Counted from the stretch's first letter, positions 32,926 to 44,092 are shown. The stretch is DNA of 64,000 nt from Pyropia yezoensis (GCA_009829735.1 CM020618.1:41035030-41099029), one strand, 5' to 3'. Numbers and translations are program-made. The notes: a model not told the origin generated them from the letters alone.

Positions 32926-33053
32926 ACAGGGTGTCCAGGCGGCTACCGGTTGAGCAGGTAACTGCCGTCCTTTCTCCCGGCACGCAAGGGGAGAACAGGT
33001 AGAAGTACCCTGCCGTTGGAGATTCGGGAAGACACTTGGGGAGAGCGCCTGCC

Positions 33054-34814
33054 CTACTCGTTTCCCGGCTCCGAGGAGTCCTTAGAGGTTTCGGTCTCCA
33101 GGTCAAAGTCCGTAGGAGCTTCCCTTGCCAGAGCCTCCGTGATGCTCTGTAAGGTTGCCACTCGGATGGCATGTACCTGTGCCTTGTCCATCTTGGAGGG
33201 TGCCCGCCGGTCAGCCCAGTTGACCGCCTTTGCAAACACCAGTCCTTGACGCTTGAGTTTCTCCTGGAGATCCTCGGGAATGGTCGGGCACTGGTAGGAC
33301 ATATGATCCTCCTTCTGGCACAGCCAGCAAGACCGGAACCGCTGGTTCCTGATCTGCTTGGGGGCGACCAGGGAAGGTTGCTCCTTAGAAACGAAGCCGC
33401 CCCACTTGTCCCTTGACTCCATGGGTGAGGCCTCGCCAACTGCGAGTACCGGTACAGGGTTATCACCTCCCTTATACTTGTCGGGTCCGGGACGAACTCG
33501 CGACAACGGCTTGGGGGTTGATACCATAGGAGCCTGGAGGGCCTTGGCTTGCCGGTGCTTGCCCTGGGTATAGGCCATCAACTGCTGGAAGGTATGTTCT
33601 TGATGTTCCTGGTTGTAGTTCTCCGCATCCACTTGAAGATATTCAGGAAGCCCCTCCGAGAAGATCATCTTGAGCCTGTCCTCAGGGTAAACGTTGCCAC
33701 AAGCATCGCTCATCTCCCGGACACGACGGGCGAACGCCTCTGGAGTCTCTTGTCTCTCCATGGTTGCCCGGTTCAGCCTACCGACTGCCTTACGCAGGGA
33801 GTCCGCGTCTGCGTAGTTGGACAGGAGCCAGTTGACCGCCTCCGGATAACTCGCGACGGTACGTCCAACAATGTGCCCGGCAGAGTCTGGTAGAACCTGT
33901 GCAAACCGCTGTTCCGCTTCTCCGGTCATGAAGTTAACCAGGAGATAGAGAGCCTTGCCCTCGGACACATCGTTGTCATTGCATGCCTTGACAAACCGGC
34001 GCAGGAAGGCAAAGATAAGCGCCGGTCTCTTCCCGGAAAACTTAGGATGTCCCCCAAAGCTCGGCTGCATTCGCCGGTTCAGGGATGCCATCTTCTTGGC
34101 CATCTTCCGGGTGTAACCTTGGTCTTGGTTCTCCAGCCGGTAGTTACCCCAATACGTGACCTTGTTCAGGGTGGCATCTCCCACTTGGTGGGCAGGGAAG
34201 TCGAACTCGACTAGCCTGCGCCGGGTAGGACCGGGAGATGCATCCCAGTCATATCCCTCCTCAGAGCTGGAGGAACTGGTCTCGCTGGTGCTAGAGCGGC
34301 GGCGACGACGCCGACGCCTACGGCTGCTCCGGTCACCGGTCTTGGAGCTCCCCGCCCCATAGGACGCAAGGGGAGGAAAAGCTTGGCCGGTCCCAGGAGT
34401 CGAAGTCTCAGGAAGACCCGTAGAACCAGTCATAGCGGTGCCTCTGGCACTGCTAGTGCCCACAGGAAGAGGTGTATACACCCAGCTGCCATGTGTGGGT
34501 CCAGGAGTAAACACACCAGGGGCTATCCCTGGAGGTTGAAGAGTAGAACCGACAGGAGGGAGACGTCTGCTGCGAGCGGACTCAAACGCCGTTGACCCCG
34601 GGGTGGCTCCCACAGGAGGAACAGCCGGAGGAACGGGAGCAGGGGGTACTTGGCCGCCTGTAGACTCCAGTCCACTACCGGATGTCCCGCCCAGGTCTGC
34701 TTCACCCGTAGGGAGAACGCCGGGTTGGGCACCGTCCCCCGCGGTGACCAGGGATGCGTCAAGGGACGCGGGGTCTACCCCTTCGGGCACCGTCGTGCCA
34801 GGGAGGGTAGCCAT
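33054..34814 (-). CDS. Gag polyprotein, element C copy 1
   Basis: 586 residues from ATG 34812-34814. Pro/Gly/Thr-rich N-terminus; an Arg run followed by a Ser/Glu run (about 165-190); capsid-type domain with FLRRFVKACNDNDVSEG and VNWLLSNYADADSLRKA; one CX2CX4HX4C knuckle at about 495-508 (CWLCQKEDHMSYQC); acidic C-terminus. It is followed after 128 bp by the pol frame. Confidence 0.88.
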   Translation of the reverse strand: MATLPGTTVPEGVDPASLDASLVTAGDGAQPGVLPTGEADLGGTSGSGLESTGGQVPPAPVPPAVPPVGATPGSTAFESARSRRLPPVGSTLQPPGIAPGVFTPGPTHGSWVYTPLPVGTSSARGTAMTGSTGLPETSTPGTGQAFPPLASYGAGSSKTGDRSSRRRRRRRRRSSTSETSSSSSEEGYDWDASPGPTRRRLVEFDFPAHQVGDATLNKVTYWGNYRLENQDQGYTRKMAKKMASLNRRMQPSFGGHPKFSGKRPALIFAFLRRFVKACNDNDVSEGKALYLLVNFMTGEAEQRFAQVLPDSAGHIVGRTVASYPEAVNWLLSNYADADSLRKAVGRLNRATMERQETPEAFARRVREMSDACGNVYPEDRLKMIFSEGLPEYLQVDAENYNQEHQEHTFQQLMAYTQGKHRQAKALQAPMVSTPKPLSRVRPGPDKYKGGDNPVPVLAVGEASPMESRDKWGGFVSKEQPSLVAPKQIRNQRFRSCWLCQKEDHMSYQCPTIPEDLQEKLKRQGLVFAKAVNWADRRAPSKMDKAQVHAIRVATLQSITEALAREAPTDFDLETETSKDSSEPGNE

Positions 34815-34880
34815 GTTGGTCTCTTGACAGCCACAGTCCAGTTACCTGCGTGTCCAAAGATCGCAAGACCACAAGAGAGG

Positions 34881-35380
34881 NNNNNNNNNNNNNNNNNNNN
34901 NNNNNNNNNNNNNNNNNNNNNNNNNNNNNNNNNNNNNNNNNNNNNNNNNNNNNNNNNNNNNNNNNNNNNNNNNNNNNNNNNNNNNNNNNNNNNNNNNNNN
35001 NNNNNNNNNNNNNNNNNNNNNNNNNNNNNNNNNNNNNNNNNNNNNNNNNNNNNNNNNNNNNNNNNNNNNNNNNNNNNNNNNNNNNNNNNNNNNNNNNNNN
35101 NNNNNNNNNNNNNNNNNNNNNNNNNNNNNNNNNNNNNNNNNNNNNNNNNNNNNNNNNNNNNNNNNNNNNNNNNNNNNNNNNNNNNNNNNNNNNNNNNNNN
35201 NNNNNNNNNNNNNNNNNNNNNNNNNNNNNNNNNNNNNNNNNNNNNNNNNNNNNNNNNNNNNNNNNNNNNNNNNNNNNNNNNNNNNNNNNNNNNNNNNNNN
35301 NNNNNNNNNNNNNNNNNNNNNNNNNNNNNNNNNNNNNNNNNNNNNNNNNNNNNNNNNNNNNNNNNNNNNNNNNNNNNNNN
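34881..35380. other. Assembly gap, 500 N
   Basis: Exactly 500 undetermined bases in the leader and middle LTR of the element C tandem. The matching stretch in the second copy (43972-44459) is 488 bp, so the gap is probably a fixed-size placeholder over sequence very like that copy. Open frames that run through it are artefacts. Confidence 0.97.
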
Positions 35381-35608
35381 CCACTCACTAATCTCACACT
35401 CAAATTCTCTCAAATCAAGTCCCTCACAAATATGCAAAAACACATCAGAAATCCCTCTCTCGCGTGTGGATAGCGTAGTCCACCGCATCCCAGTGCCGGG
35501 CACGGGCCACGGCCGCCAACCATCGCCACACGGCGGGCGTGTTCTGGCACCTGGTGCCCTCTGGTTGCAGTCCCGGGTCGGCGCCAAGTCGGGGCCAGGG
35601 ATGCTACA
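35381..35608 (-). repeat. Middle LTR of element C, visible part
   Basis: Last 228 bp (plus-strand sense) of the shared LTR between the two internal regions, matching 26291-26518 and 44460-44687. The rest lies in the N gap. Confidence 0.88.
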
Positions 35609-35793
35609 TAGCTCCCTCCCTAGTCCGGCACGTCCTCGGGCCGAACCAGGTGCCACCGTGCACAGCCTCGAGCACGTCCACACCGGTGCCGAGGTCGAGC
35701 GTCTTCACCCGGTCACGATCACCTGCCCCGATTCTGCCCCCCCCCCTCCGCTCCTTCACCTTGGCCCTCTCGTTCCCCCGGAGTCTGGACGGT

Positions 35794-37911
35794 ATGTCCA
35801 GTTCCGAGATCCAAGCTGGGCCCGTGGTTCCGGCGGCGAGTATTGCGGAGGAGAACTCGGGTCGTCGTGCCCCTCTCCTGCCTCCGGTTCCTCGGATGTC
35901 GGTGCCGGCGCCGGTCGCCACGGCGGGGACGGATCGAGTTCCCCCGGCTTCCGCGATGCACCCGGTCGAGGCCCCCCCGGAGGGTCTCCCGGAGATGCTT
36001 CTTGGGCAGGACCCTCTGGCGGCCCGGCGTTACTCCACGGTGGTCGGCAACGCCGGCGCGGCCCAGTGCCAGCAGGATTGCATGGACCTCTGGCGCAAGG
36101 AACTCCAGCGCGGGGTCTTGACCGAGATGGACAAGGCACGTCTTCACACGGCGGACCAGATGCGCCTGGCACAAGACCGCTCCCAGAGCTTCTCGGGTTC
36201 CTCTTGGGTTGCTCGTCTGGAGGATCTCCCCTTCGCGCTGGTACTGGATCTACCCTTGACCGAGCGTCGCGTGTCCGCGTCCGTTCTCCGGTGGCCGGAG
36301 GAGGAAGGGTACGTCTACCGGGCGCTCAAGGTCTGGGACGAGGCGCTCAAGGGGTCGGGAAGCTTGAACTGCGACCCCCGTCCGAGCATGGTCGCTCTGG
36401 AGCCGCCTTTCTTGACCCGGAAATACTCCAAGTTGTCGCCGGCACGGGAGCAGGGTGAGCGACGCGGGCGTCAGCGTGACTTCCTTGTGAGCTGCAACCA
36501 CCAGGAGTTCTGGAAGCTGGACAAGGCTAACCGGGCGGCATACTACCCCAAGGTCATCCCGCAGCAGCAGGAAGTCGAGATCCCGGTCGGGTTTGCTCCT
36601 TCCAGCATCCCTTGCACCTGGTACTTCTTGGACGCCTTGACTCAGGCGTCGATCAAGGGCTTCTTCCATTCAATCCCGTACATGATGTACACGTCCGAGA
36701 TGACAGTCTTGGCGGCCAACCACTGGCTTCACGAGGTCTTGGTGTCCAACCGGCTTTGGTTTCTCCCCGACCGCCTGATGGTCTGGATTGTCGACAAGTT
36801 GACCGTCGACTTCCTGTGCAGCGAGGACGAGGAGTACAAGGAGCTCTTCCAGGCGATGATCGACTTCCGGCGTCTGGTACCGGTGCATGACCGGAGCTTC
36901 TTGAACGCGATTGCCGACCAGAACCGCCCGCGTCGGGATGGCTACGGTTGGGCGCAGGTGGTCTACCAGTCTTCTCCGGCTAAGGTGCAGCTGGCGACGC
37001 CGCTTCCGGCGTGGCCGCAGCTAGGTAGCTTTCCTGCTCCGGCCGCCCTTGATCTTCTGCCAGTTGGGCCGCCGGTGCAGGAGTCGGGATGGGCCGCGGC
37101 GGTCGGTCGGGCGTCTGCGGCGGCTCCGCTTCCTCCTGTTGCCCCTGTCGCCCCGGTTGCCTCGCCTGAACCGTCACCGGCGCGTCCGCGCCCTGTTCCT
37201 GCTGTGCCGGTACTTCAAGCTCCTCCGGCACCGCGCTTGTCTGCGGCGAGTCTGGGAGTGGCCGTGCGGTCGCCGACTACTCCGGTCGCTCTACCCCGGA
37301 CGCCTTCTTCCAACGCCGGCGGCGCTGTGCCTCCGCTGGAGTTGGGTACTCCGGTCTCGGGGGCCGTTGTGGACCGTCCGGTAGTGTCATCCTCGGGCCG
37401 GTTCGAGATTCCGGCGCCGACTCTGCGCCTTACCCGCTTCCGGGTGCCTGACTGGTACCTGAACCAAGGTGGTCCAACATGCGACCAGTACGACGTCGGC
37501 ATGATTGAAGACCAGCTGGGTCGTCTTCCGGTGCAGGTTGAAGGCGTCGGGTCCTCTCTGGTGCTGGGTACTTACGCCAGCGTCTTGAACGACGTGGTCG
37601 ACCGGGTGTTTGCTTGCGCGGACAGCGGCCAGATGTCGAACAACCCGGTGGTTGGCGAACTTCTGGCGACTTTGACGCGGCATGGCCTGGCCCAGCAGTG
37701 GTCAGAGACCTTCACGGGCTTCCAGCGGCGCCGACGGACATATCTGGATGAGCGGGAGCCACCGGCAACTACTGGTACTACTCCGATGGCGTCATACCGG
37801 GATGCGCCGCGTCCACCGCACTACGTCATCCCGTCTTCCTCCGGTTCCCGTCGTACCGCGGAGGCAGCGCCGGAGGACACTCCCGCGGCTCAGCGTCCGC
37901 GCCGAGAGTAG
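35794..37911 (+). CDS. Antisense ORF of element C, copy 2
   Basis: 705 residues from ATG 35794, essentially the same protein as that at 26703-28820, again 145 bp tail-to-tail from pol. A one-base length difference upstream of the ATG changes the upstream frame but not this protein, which supports 35794 (and 26703) as the real start. Confidence 0.8.
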   Translation: MSSSEIQAGPVVPAASIAEENSGRRAPLLPPVPRMSVPAPVATAGTDRVPPASAMHPVEAPPEGLPEMLLGQDPLAARRYSTVVGNAGAAQCQQDCMDLWRKELQRGVLTEMDKARLHTADQMRLAQDRSQSFSGSSWVARLEDLPFALVLDLPLTERRVSASVLRWPEEEGYVYRALKVWDEALKGSGSLNCDPRPSMVALEPPFLTRKYSKLSPAREQGERRGRQRDFLVSCNHQEFWKLDKANRAAYYPKVIPQQQEVEIPVGFAPSSIPCTWYFLDALTQASIKGFFHSIPYMMYTSEMTVLAANHWLHEVLVSNRLWFLPDRLMVWIVDKLTVDFLCSEDEEYKELFQAMIDFRRLVPVHDRSFLNAIADQNRPRRDGYGWAQVVYQSSPAKVQLATPLPAWPQLGSFPAPAALDLLPVGPPVQESGWAAAVGRASAAAPLPPVAPVAPVASPEPSPARPRPVPAVPVLQAPPAPRLSAASLGVAVRSPTTPVALPRTPSSNAGGAVPPLELGTPVSGAVVDRPVVSSSGRFEIPAPTLRLTRFRVPDWYLNQGGPTCDQYDVGMIEDQLGRLPVQVEGVGSSLVLGTYASVLNDVVDRVFACADSGQMSNNPVVGELLATLTRHGLAQQWSETFTGFQRRRRTYLDEREPPATTGTTPMASYRDAPRPPHYVIPSSSGSRRTAEAAPEDTPAAQRPRRE

Positions 37912-38056
37912 TAGTTGGAGGCAAGGAGGGTGAGGGTCTTGGGAGAAGCGAGGAGGGAAGAGGCGGAGAGAAGGGTTGCTCGAGCGGGTGCTTGGTTTCC
38001 TTGATTGTTCCATGCTTGCATTGCGTGTTCTCCTTGATATACCCGTTCCCTTCTTC

Positions 38057-41000
38057 TCAATCCTCTTGTTCCGCATCCGTTGCGGGTGAGCTCGTCTCGT
38101 CCCGAGGGTCTTGGTTGGCCCCGTCCTCTTGGTCCTCCTCCGTGTCCGACTCCAGAATCTTGCCGGCTCTGGCCACGGGAGTGCCCTCAATCCCGTTCCG
38201 TCGCGTGTAGGCACACACGTCCGCGATGGGTAGCCGGTTTGAGGGTTCCCATGTATCATCTGCCGGGTTGAAACCGAACCAGCGTACTCGCAGGTACAGG
38301 CGCCCGTCTCTCCAGGCATGGTCGACAAACTTGACGTAGACAAATTCCCGGCCTTCTCCTTGGGATAGCCAGGGTATCGCAGTCCGCTTACGCCGGGTCA
38401 AGTCCCGTTGGCTTGGCGGTGGAGCTCGGGTGACATGGTCGCTGCTCACCCGGTACGGAGAGCCATCCACGTCTAGAAGGAAGGTCCAGCCATCCGTATT
38501 GAGAATCTCATAAGGTCCATCCGTCTTAGAGTCCAGCTTCCCCCGGGTCTTGCTATGGTTGTCCACAAAAACCCAGTCGCCACCACCCAGTTCCTTGTTC
38601 TTTTCCCGGACACCCTTGTCATAGTCCCGCTTGTATCGCTCCTGGGTCTTTGAAATTGACTCCTTGACTCTTGGGAGCAGGAGCTTTAGTTGTTCCAGGA
38701 ACTCATCCTTTGCCTTGGGACCTGACTTCAGTGCAGGCTGGAGACCATCCGGTATTCTTTCCAGGGAGAAGTTGGTCAGCCGCCTCGGGGTGACAAAGTC
38801 GAGTGGAGCGACTCCCGTTGTCCGGTGAACTCGGGAGTTGTAGGCTAGAGTGAGGACAGCCAGGAGCTCGTCCCAGTCTTTTTGGTGCTCCTCCACGTAG
38901 TGCCGTAGCATGTCCACTAGGGTCCGGTTGAATCGTTCCACCTGGCCGTTCGTTTGAGGGTGGTACGTCGTGGTGTACAAGTTCTTGATGCCCATCAGGT
39001 CACAGACTCCTTGGAAGAACAGGGATGCAAACTGGGGACCGTTGTCGGTTAAGACGGAGTCTGGAGGGCCGTAGGCAGCTATCCAGTACTCGCAGAAGGC
39101 CGACGTGACATCCAGAGCCGTGATGGTTCTCAACGGGATTGCTCGAGTGAACTTGGAGAACCGGTCACAAATGATGAGTAGGTATATGTTGCCACTGGAG
39201 GTCTCAGGTAGGGGCCCCAGGATGTCCATGCTTAAGCTTGCAAAGGGCTCCGCCGCAGGGAATAGGCGTAGCTTAGAAGTCTTCTTCCTCTGGGACAACC
39301 GGTTCCTTGCACAAGAAATACAAGCCTCCAGGCACTTATGGACGTCACTGGCCATGGTTTCCCAGTAATAGTGTCGTCTCATGGAAGCATACATCCGATT
39401 GATACCAGGATGTCCGGCCTGGGGAGACGAGTGCTCCAGGCGTAGGATGTCAGTCCGTAGGCTCCGGGGTACGTAGACTTGAGTTGCCCCATCGAAGGGT
39501 GACACCCGTACTAGGAGTCCGTCTGTAGACTCGGAGAAGCGACTGTTCCGGTTCAGGTCCATTTGGTGGCGAAGCTCCAAGCATTGAGGGTCCGTCAATT
39601 GTGCCTCCAGCATCCGGTGAATGGTTACCGGTTGATGAGCGTCAGGTGTCTCGTACAGGGGAGCGTGCCAGCCACGTCCGACATTCGGGAGGATGAAGCA
39701 AGGTATTTCCTCCGGGATAGGACCGGTATCGGCTGCAGGAGTCTCCAGCCTGGACATGGTGTCGGCGCAGTGGTGCTCCCTCCCTGCTCTGGTGCACACC
39801 TTGTACTTGAACTCCGAAAGGCGTAGGCGCCACCGGGCGACCCTTCCTTGACTGCTGTCCATGCATAGCAGCCACCTTAGACTGGCGTGGTCCGTCCGGA
39901 CGAGGAACTCTTGTCCTTCAAGATATGGACGTAACAGGAAGCAAGCCCAGACGACCGCCAAGCACTCGCGCTCGGTCGTGGAATAGTTCTTCTCGGCTGG
40001 AGTCAAGACGCGACTGTAGTAGCCTATCGGGAGGAAGTGCCCATCAGGTTGCTGCTGGAGTAGTGAGCACCCCACCTGGACGCCACAGGCGTCAGTCTCC
40101 AGAACAAACTGACCCTCCCGCTTGGGTAACGCCAGTACTGGAGTGGTGGTCAGGCGCTTCTTGAGCTCTTCGAAGGCTGCTGTCTGCTTCTCATCGAACA
40201 CCGGGAGTTGTGCTGGAAGCTTCTTGCTAGTAAGCTTGGTCAAGGGCCGGGCAATCAGAGCGTAGTCTCGTACGAACCGGCGGTAGACGTTGCACATACC
40301 CAGGAAGCTCTTGAGTTCCGTCTGGGTTTTAGGTTGCCGTGCATGCCGGAGGGCCTTGATGTTCTTCTCATTGACTCGGAGCTCCCCCGGACTCAGCACG
40401 TGCCCCAGGTACTCCACCTCAGTCTCAAACAGGTGGCACTTCTCGGCCTTGAGGGTAACTCCAGCCTTGGACAGGAGGGCCAGGACCTCTCGAAGGTGCT
40501 CCAGGTGTTCCGCTGGGGTCTTGGAGAAAACAATGATGTCGTCCAGGTAGACCAAACATGTTCTCCACCTTAGCCCCGACAGGATGATGTCGATGGCTCT
40601 CTGGAAGGTTGCCGGAGCATTAGTGAGACCAAAAGGGAGACGCTTGCACCGGAATAATCCCATGTGGCACGTGAAGGTAGTCTTGTCCTTGTCCTCGTCA
40701 GCCAGAGGGATCTGCCAGTAACCGGCATTACAATCCAGCGTCGAGAAGAGGGTGGCATCACCAAGATAGTCGAGGCAATCATCCATCCGGGGTATCGGGT
40801 ATACATCCTTGACTGTCATCTCGTTCAGGCGTCTGTAGTCAACGCAGAAACGGAAGTGACCGCCAGGTTTCGGGACGACTACCACCGGGAAAGCCCACTC
40901 GCCATCAGACGGCTCGATAACATCCATCTTGAGCATCTTGTTAACCTGCTTCTCAATCTCATCCCGGCGATGAGGTCCAGCCCGGTATGGGTGCATGTGC

Positions 41001-42016
41001 ACTGGTTTGGCATCTGGCTTGAGTTGAATCCGGTGTAGGGTGGCGTCCATCTTGCCCAGCTCTCCGGACCACAGGTGCCGATGTTCCTGGAGAAGCTTCT
41101 CCAGTGCCTCCTTCAAGTCGAGAGGGACGTTTTCTTGGTTGACCTTCGGCATCCCGGGCGGTGCTTGTTCGGGCTTCGGAGTAGTACGGCCAGCCTGCTC
41201 TTGTTCCGGAGGTACGTCTAAGGCCGTCAAGTTGGATGCCAGCTCTTGTTGCAGGTTGAAGAGGTCTTCCTTGCTCATAGCGCGGGCGGACCCCCGGTAA
41301 GGCTCTGCTGTACCAACTCGAGTGCCCTTGGCGAGGGTTATTGGCTTCCGGCTCACGTTGACGATCAGCACCGAGAACGGGGTGTGCCTCTCCACCTTCT
41401 TGTGGTGTCCGTGGGCTAGGTATAATCGGTGTTTCGCCAGAAATTCCTTGCGTCCGTAGATCAGGCATTGACCTGCAGTCCGGGTCGTGACTTGAACCTT
41501 GGTCTCCGAGCGAGGAGGTAGGAGCACCGGTTTGATGAGGGTCAAGGTAGAGGGTGGGATGCGTTCCTTCTGGTTCTTGGCCACACGAACCTTGGTGTCC
41601 AGGTGCTCCAGTACTGGCGACACAAACCCATGGTTGAACTGCACCTTTCCTTCTCCGGGTAGGATGCTCTTGACATGCTGCTTCTGGAAGTCCCAGCCTA
41701 GGATGAGGGGGACTGATAAGGTCTTGACTACTAGAAAGGGAAAAAGCATTGGTTCATTGTTGACATAGATGGCGACGGGAAGACGGCCAAGCGGTCGTAG
41801 GGTTTGACCTGATGCGTCTACAATCCGGGTCTTGGTAGGCGCTCTCCAGGCATGTCGACGCCAGCCCGGAGGTAACAGGTTCTCAGTGATGACGCTTGGT
41901 CCGGCTCCCGTGTCGACCACCGGCGTAACAGCTTGGGGGAGGCTATCCCCCACACGCATACGAGCCTTAATCTTGAGGTTTTCCTTACGCAGGACGAGCA
42001 AGGTCCCCTTGAACAA
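38057..42016 (-). CDS. Pol polyprotein, element C copy 2
   Basis: 1319 open residues with the same domain order as copy 1: protease, RT with YLDD, RNase H, integrase, chromodomain. Only about five amino-acid differences from copy 1 are visible, none in the motifs I can name. Confidence 0.9.
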   Translation of the reverse strand: MFKGTLLVLRKENLKIKARMRVGDSLPQAVTPVVDTGAGPSVITENLLPPGWRRHAWRAPTKTRIVDASGQTLRPLGRLPVAIYVNNEPMLFPFLVVKTLSVPLILGWDFQKQHVKSILPGEGKVQFNHGFVSPVLEHLDTKVRVAKNQKERIPPSTLTLIKPVLLPPRSETKVQVTTRTAGQCLIYGRKEFLAKHRLYLAHGHHKKVERHTPFSVLIVNVSRKPITLAKGTRVGTAEPYRGSARAMSKEDLFNLQQELASNLTALDVPPEQEQAGRTTPKPEQAPPGMPKVNQENVPLDLKEALEKLLQEHRHLWSGELGKMDATLHRIQLKPDAKPVHMHPYRAGPHRRDEIEKQVNKMLKMDVIEPSDGEWAFPVVVVPKPGGHFRFCVDYRRLNEMTVKDVYPIPRMDDCLDYLGDATLFSTLDCNAGYWQIPLADEDKDKTTFTCHMGLFRCKRLPFGLTNAPATFQRAIDIILSGLRWRTCLVYLDDIIVFSKTPAEHLEHLREVLALLSKAGVTLKAEKCHLFETEVEYLGHVLSPGELRVNEKNIKALRHARQPKTQTELKSFLGMCNVYRRFVRDYALIARPLTKLTSKKLPAQLPVFDEKQTAAFEELKKRLTTTPVLALPKREGQFVLETDACGVQVGCSLLQQQPDGHFLPIGYYSRVLTPAEKNYSTTERECLAVVWACFLLRPYLEGQEFLVRTDHASLRWLLCMDSSQGRVARWRLRLSEFKYKVCTRAGREHHCADTMSRLETPAADTGPIPEEIPCFILPNVGRGWHAPLYETPDAHQPVTIHRMLEAQLTDPQCLELRHQMDLNRNSRFSESTDGLLVRVSPFDGATQVYVPRSLRTDILRLEHSSPQAGHPGINRMYASMRRHYYWETMASDVHKCLEACISCARNRLSQRKKTSKLRLFPAAEPFASLSMDILGPLPETSSGNIYLLIICDRFSKFTRAIPLRTITALDVTSAFCEYWIAAYGPPDSVLTDNGPQFASLFFQGVCDLMGIKNLYTTTYHPQTNGQVERFNRTLVDMLRHYVEEHQKDWDELLAVLTLAYNSRVHRTTGVAPLDFVTPRRLTNFSLERIPDGLQPALKSGPKAKDEFLEQLKLLLPRVKESISKTQERYKRDYDKGVREKNKELGGGDWVFVDNHSKTRGKLDSKTDGPYEILNTDGWTFLLDVDGSPYRVSSDHVTRAPPPSQRDLTRRKRTAIPWLSQGEGREFVYVKFVDHAWRDGRLYLRVRWFGFNPADDTWEPSNRLPIADVCAYTRRNGIEGTPVARAGKILESDTEEDQEDGANQDPRDETSSPATDAEQED

Positions 42017-42144
42017 ACAGGGTGTCCAGGCGGCTACCGGTTGAGCAGGTAACTGCCGTCCTTTCTCCCGGCACGCAAGGGGAGAACAGGTGGAAGTACC
42101 CTGCCGTTGGAGATTCGGGAAGACACTTGGGGAGAGCGCCTGCC

Positions 42145-43905
42145 CTACTCGTTTCCCGGCTCCGAGGAGTCCTTAGAGGTTTCGGTCTCCAGGTCAAAGT
42201 CCGTAGGAGCTTCCCTTGCCAGAGCCTCCGTGATGCTCTGTAAGGTTGCCACTCGGATGGCATGTACCTGTGCCTTGTCCATCTTGGAGGGTGCCCGCCG
42301 GTCAGCCCAGTTGACCGCCTTTGCAAACACCAGTCCTTGACGCTTGAGTTTCTCCTGGAGATCCTCGGGAATGGTCGGGCACTGGTAGGACATATGATCC
42401 TCCTTCTGGCACAGCCAGCAAGACCGGAACCGCTGGTTCCTGATCTGCTTGGGGGCGACCAGGGAAGGTTGCTCCTTAGAAACGAAGCCGCCCCACTTGT
42501 CCCTTGACTCCATGGGTGAGGCCTCGCCAACTGCGAGTACCGGTACAGGGTTATCACCTCCCTTATACTTGTCGGGTCCGGGACGAACTCGCGACAACGG
42601 CTTGGGGGTTGATACCATAGGAGCCTGGAGGGCCTTGGCTTGCCGGTGCTTGCCCTGGGTATAGGCCATCAACTGCTGGAAGGTATGTTCTTGATGTTCC
42701 TGGTTGTAGTTCTCCGCATCCACTTGAAGATATTCAGGAAGCCCCTCCGAGAAGATCATCTTGAGCCTGTCCTCAGGGTAAACGTTGCCACAAGCATCGC
42801 TCATCTCCCGGACACGGCGGGCGAACGCCTCTGGAGTCTCTTGTCTCTCCATGGTTGCCCGGTTCAGCCTACCGACTGCCTTACGCAGGGAGTCCGCGTC
42901 TGCGTAGTTGGACAGGAGCCAGTTGACCGCCTCCGGATAACTCGCGACGGTACGTCCAACAATGTGCCCGGCAGAGTCGGGTAGAACCTGTGCAAACCGC
43001 TGTTCCGCTTCTCCGGTCATGAAGTTAACCAGGAGATAGAGAGCCTTGCCCTCGGACACATCGTTGTCATTGCATGCCTTGACAAACCGGCGCAGGAAGG
43101 CAAAGATAAGCGCCGGTCTCTTCCCGGAAAACTTAGGATGTCCCCCAAAGCTCGGCTGCATTCGCCGGTTCAGGGATGCCATCTTCTTGGCCATCTTCCG
43201 GGTGTAACCTTGGTCTTGGTTCTCCAGCCGGTAGTTACCCCAATACGTGACCTTGTTCAGGGTGGCATCTCCCACTTGGTGGGCAGGGAAGTCGAACTCG
43301 ACTAGCCTGCGCCGGGTAGGACCGGGAGATGCATCCCAGTCAAATCCCTCCTCAGAGCTGGAGGAACTGGTCTCGCTGGTGCTAGAGCGGCGGCGACGAC
43401 GCCGACGCCTACGGCTGCTCCGGTCACCGGTCTTGGAGCTCCCCGCCCCATAGGACGCAAGGGGAGGAAAAACTTGGCCGGTCCCAGGAGTCGAAGTCTC
43501 AGGAAGACCCGTAGAACCAGTCATAGCGGTGCCTCTGGCACTGCTAGTGCCCACAGGAAGAGGTGTATACACCCAGCTGCCATGTGTGGGTCCAGGAGTA
43601 AACACACCAGGGGCTATCCCTGGAGGTTGAAGAGTAGAACCGACAGGAGGGAGACGTCTGCTGCGAGCGGACTCAAACGCCGTTGACCCCGGGGTGGCTC
43701 CCACAGGAGGAACAGCCGGAGGAACGGGAGCAGGGGGTACTTGGCCGCCTGTAGACTCCAGTCCACTACCGGATGTCACGCCCAGGTCTGCTTCACCCGT
43801 AGGGAGAACGCCGGGTTGGGCACCGTCCCCCGCGGTGACCAGGGATGCGTCAAGGGACGCGGGGTCTACCCCTTCGGGCACCGTCGTGCCAGGGAGGGTA
43901 GCCAT
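42145..43905 (-). CDS. Gag polyprotein, element C copy 2
   Basis: 586 residues, differing from copy 1 at about three positions. The downstream pol begins 128 bp later in another frame. This copy sits next to the intact leader, primer-binding site and 5' LTR, so it is the promoter-proximal gag of the tandem. Confidence 0.88.
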   Translation of the reverse strand: MATLPGTTVPEGVDPASLDASLVTAGDGAQPGVLPTGEADLGVTSGSGLESTGGQVPPAPVPPAVPPVGATPGSTAFESARSRRLPPVGSTLQPPGIAPGVFTPGPTHGSWVYTPLPVGTSSARGTAMTGSTGLPETSTPGTGQVFPPLASYGAGSSKTGDRSSRRRRRRRRRSSTSETSSSSSEEGFDWDASPGPTRRRLVEFDFPAHQVGDATLNKVTYWGNYRLENQDQGYTRKMAKKMASLNRRMQPSFGGHPKFSGKRPALIFAFLRRFVKACNDNDVSEGKALYLLVNFMTGEAEQRFAQVLPDSAGHIVGRTVASYPEAVNWLLSNYADADSLRKAVGRLNRATMERQETPEAFARRVREMSDACGNVYPEDRLKMIFSEGLPEYLQVDAENYNQEHQEHTFQQLMAYTQGKHRQAKALQAPMVSTPKPLSRVRPGPDKYKGGDNPVPVLAVGEASPMESRDKWGGFVSKEQPSLVAPKQIRNQRFRSCWLCQKEDHMSYQCPTIPEDLQEKLKRQGLVFAKAVNWADRRAPSKMDKAQVHAIRVATLQSITEALAREAPTDFDLETETSKDSSEPGNE

Positions 43906-44092
43906 GTTGGTCTCTTGACAGCCACAGTCCAGTTACCTGCGTGTCCAAAGATCGCAAGACCACAAGAGAGGGGTTGGAGAGCCAGGAATGGGGTTCCCGT
44001 GAACGGGTGCAAATAATTCCCAAACCACAGAAAAAGACAGAATAGGAACAACGCAACCGCTGCTCCCAAATGTCTCTTCTCAAACACTCCAA

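Noticed and set aside
34650-36458. ORFs running through 34881-35380
   Set aside because: They are open only because the gap consists of undetermined bases.
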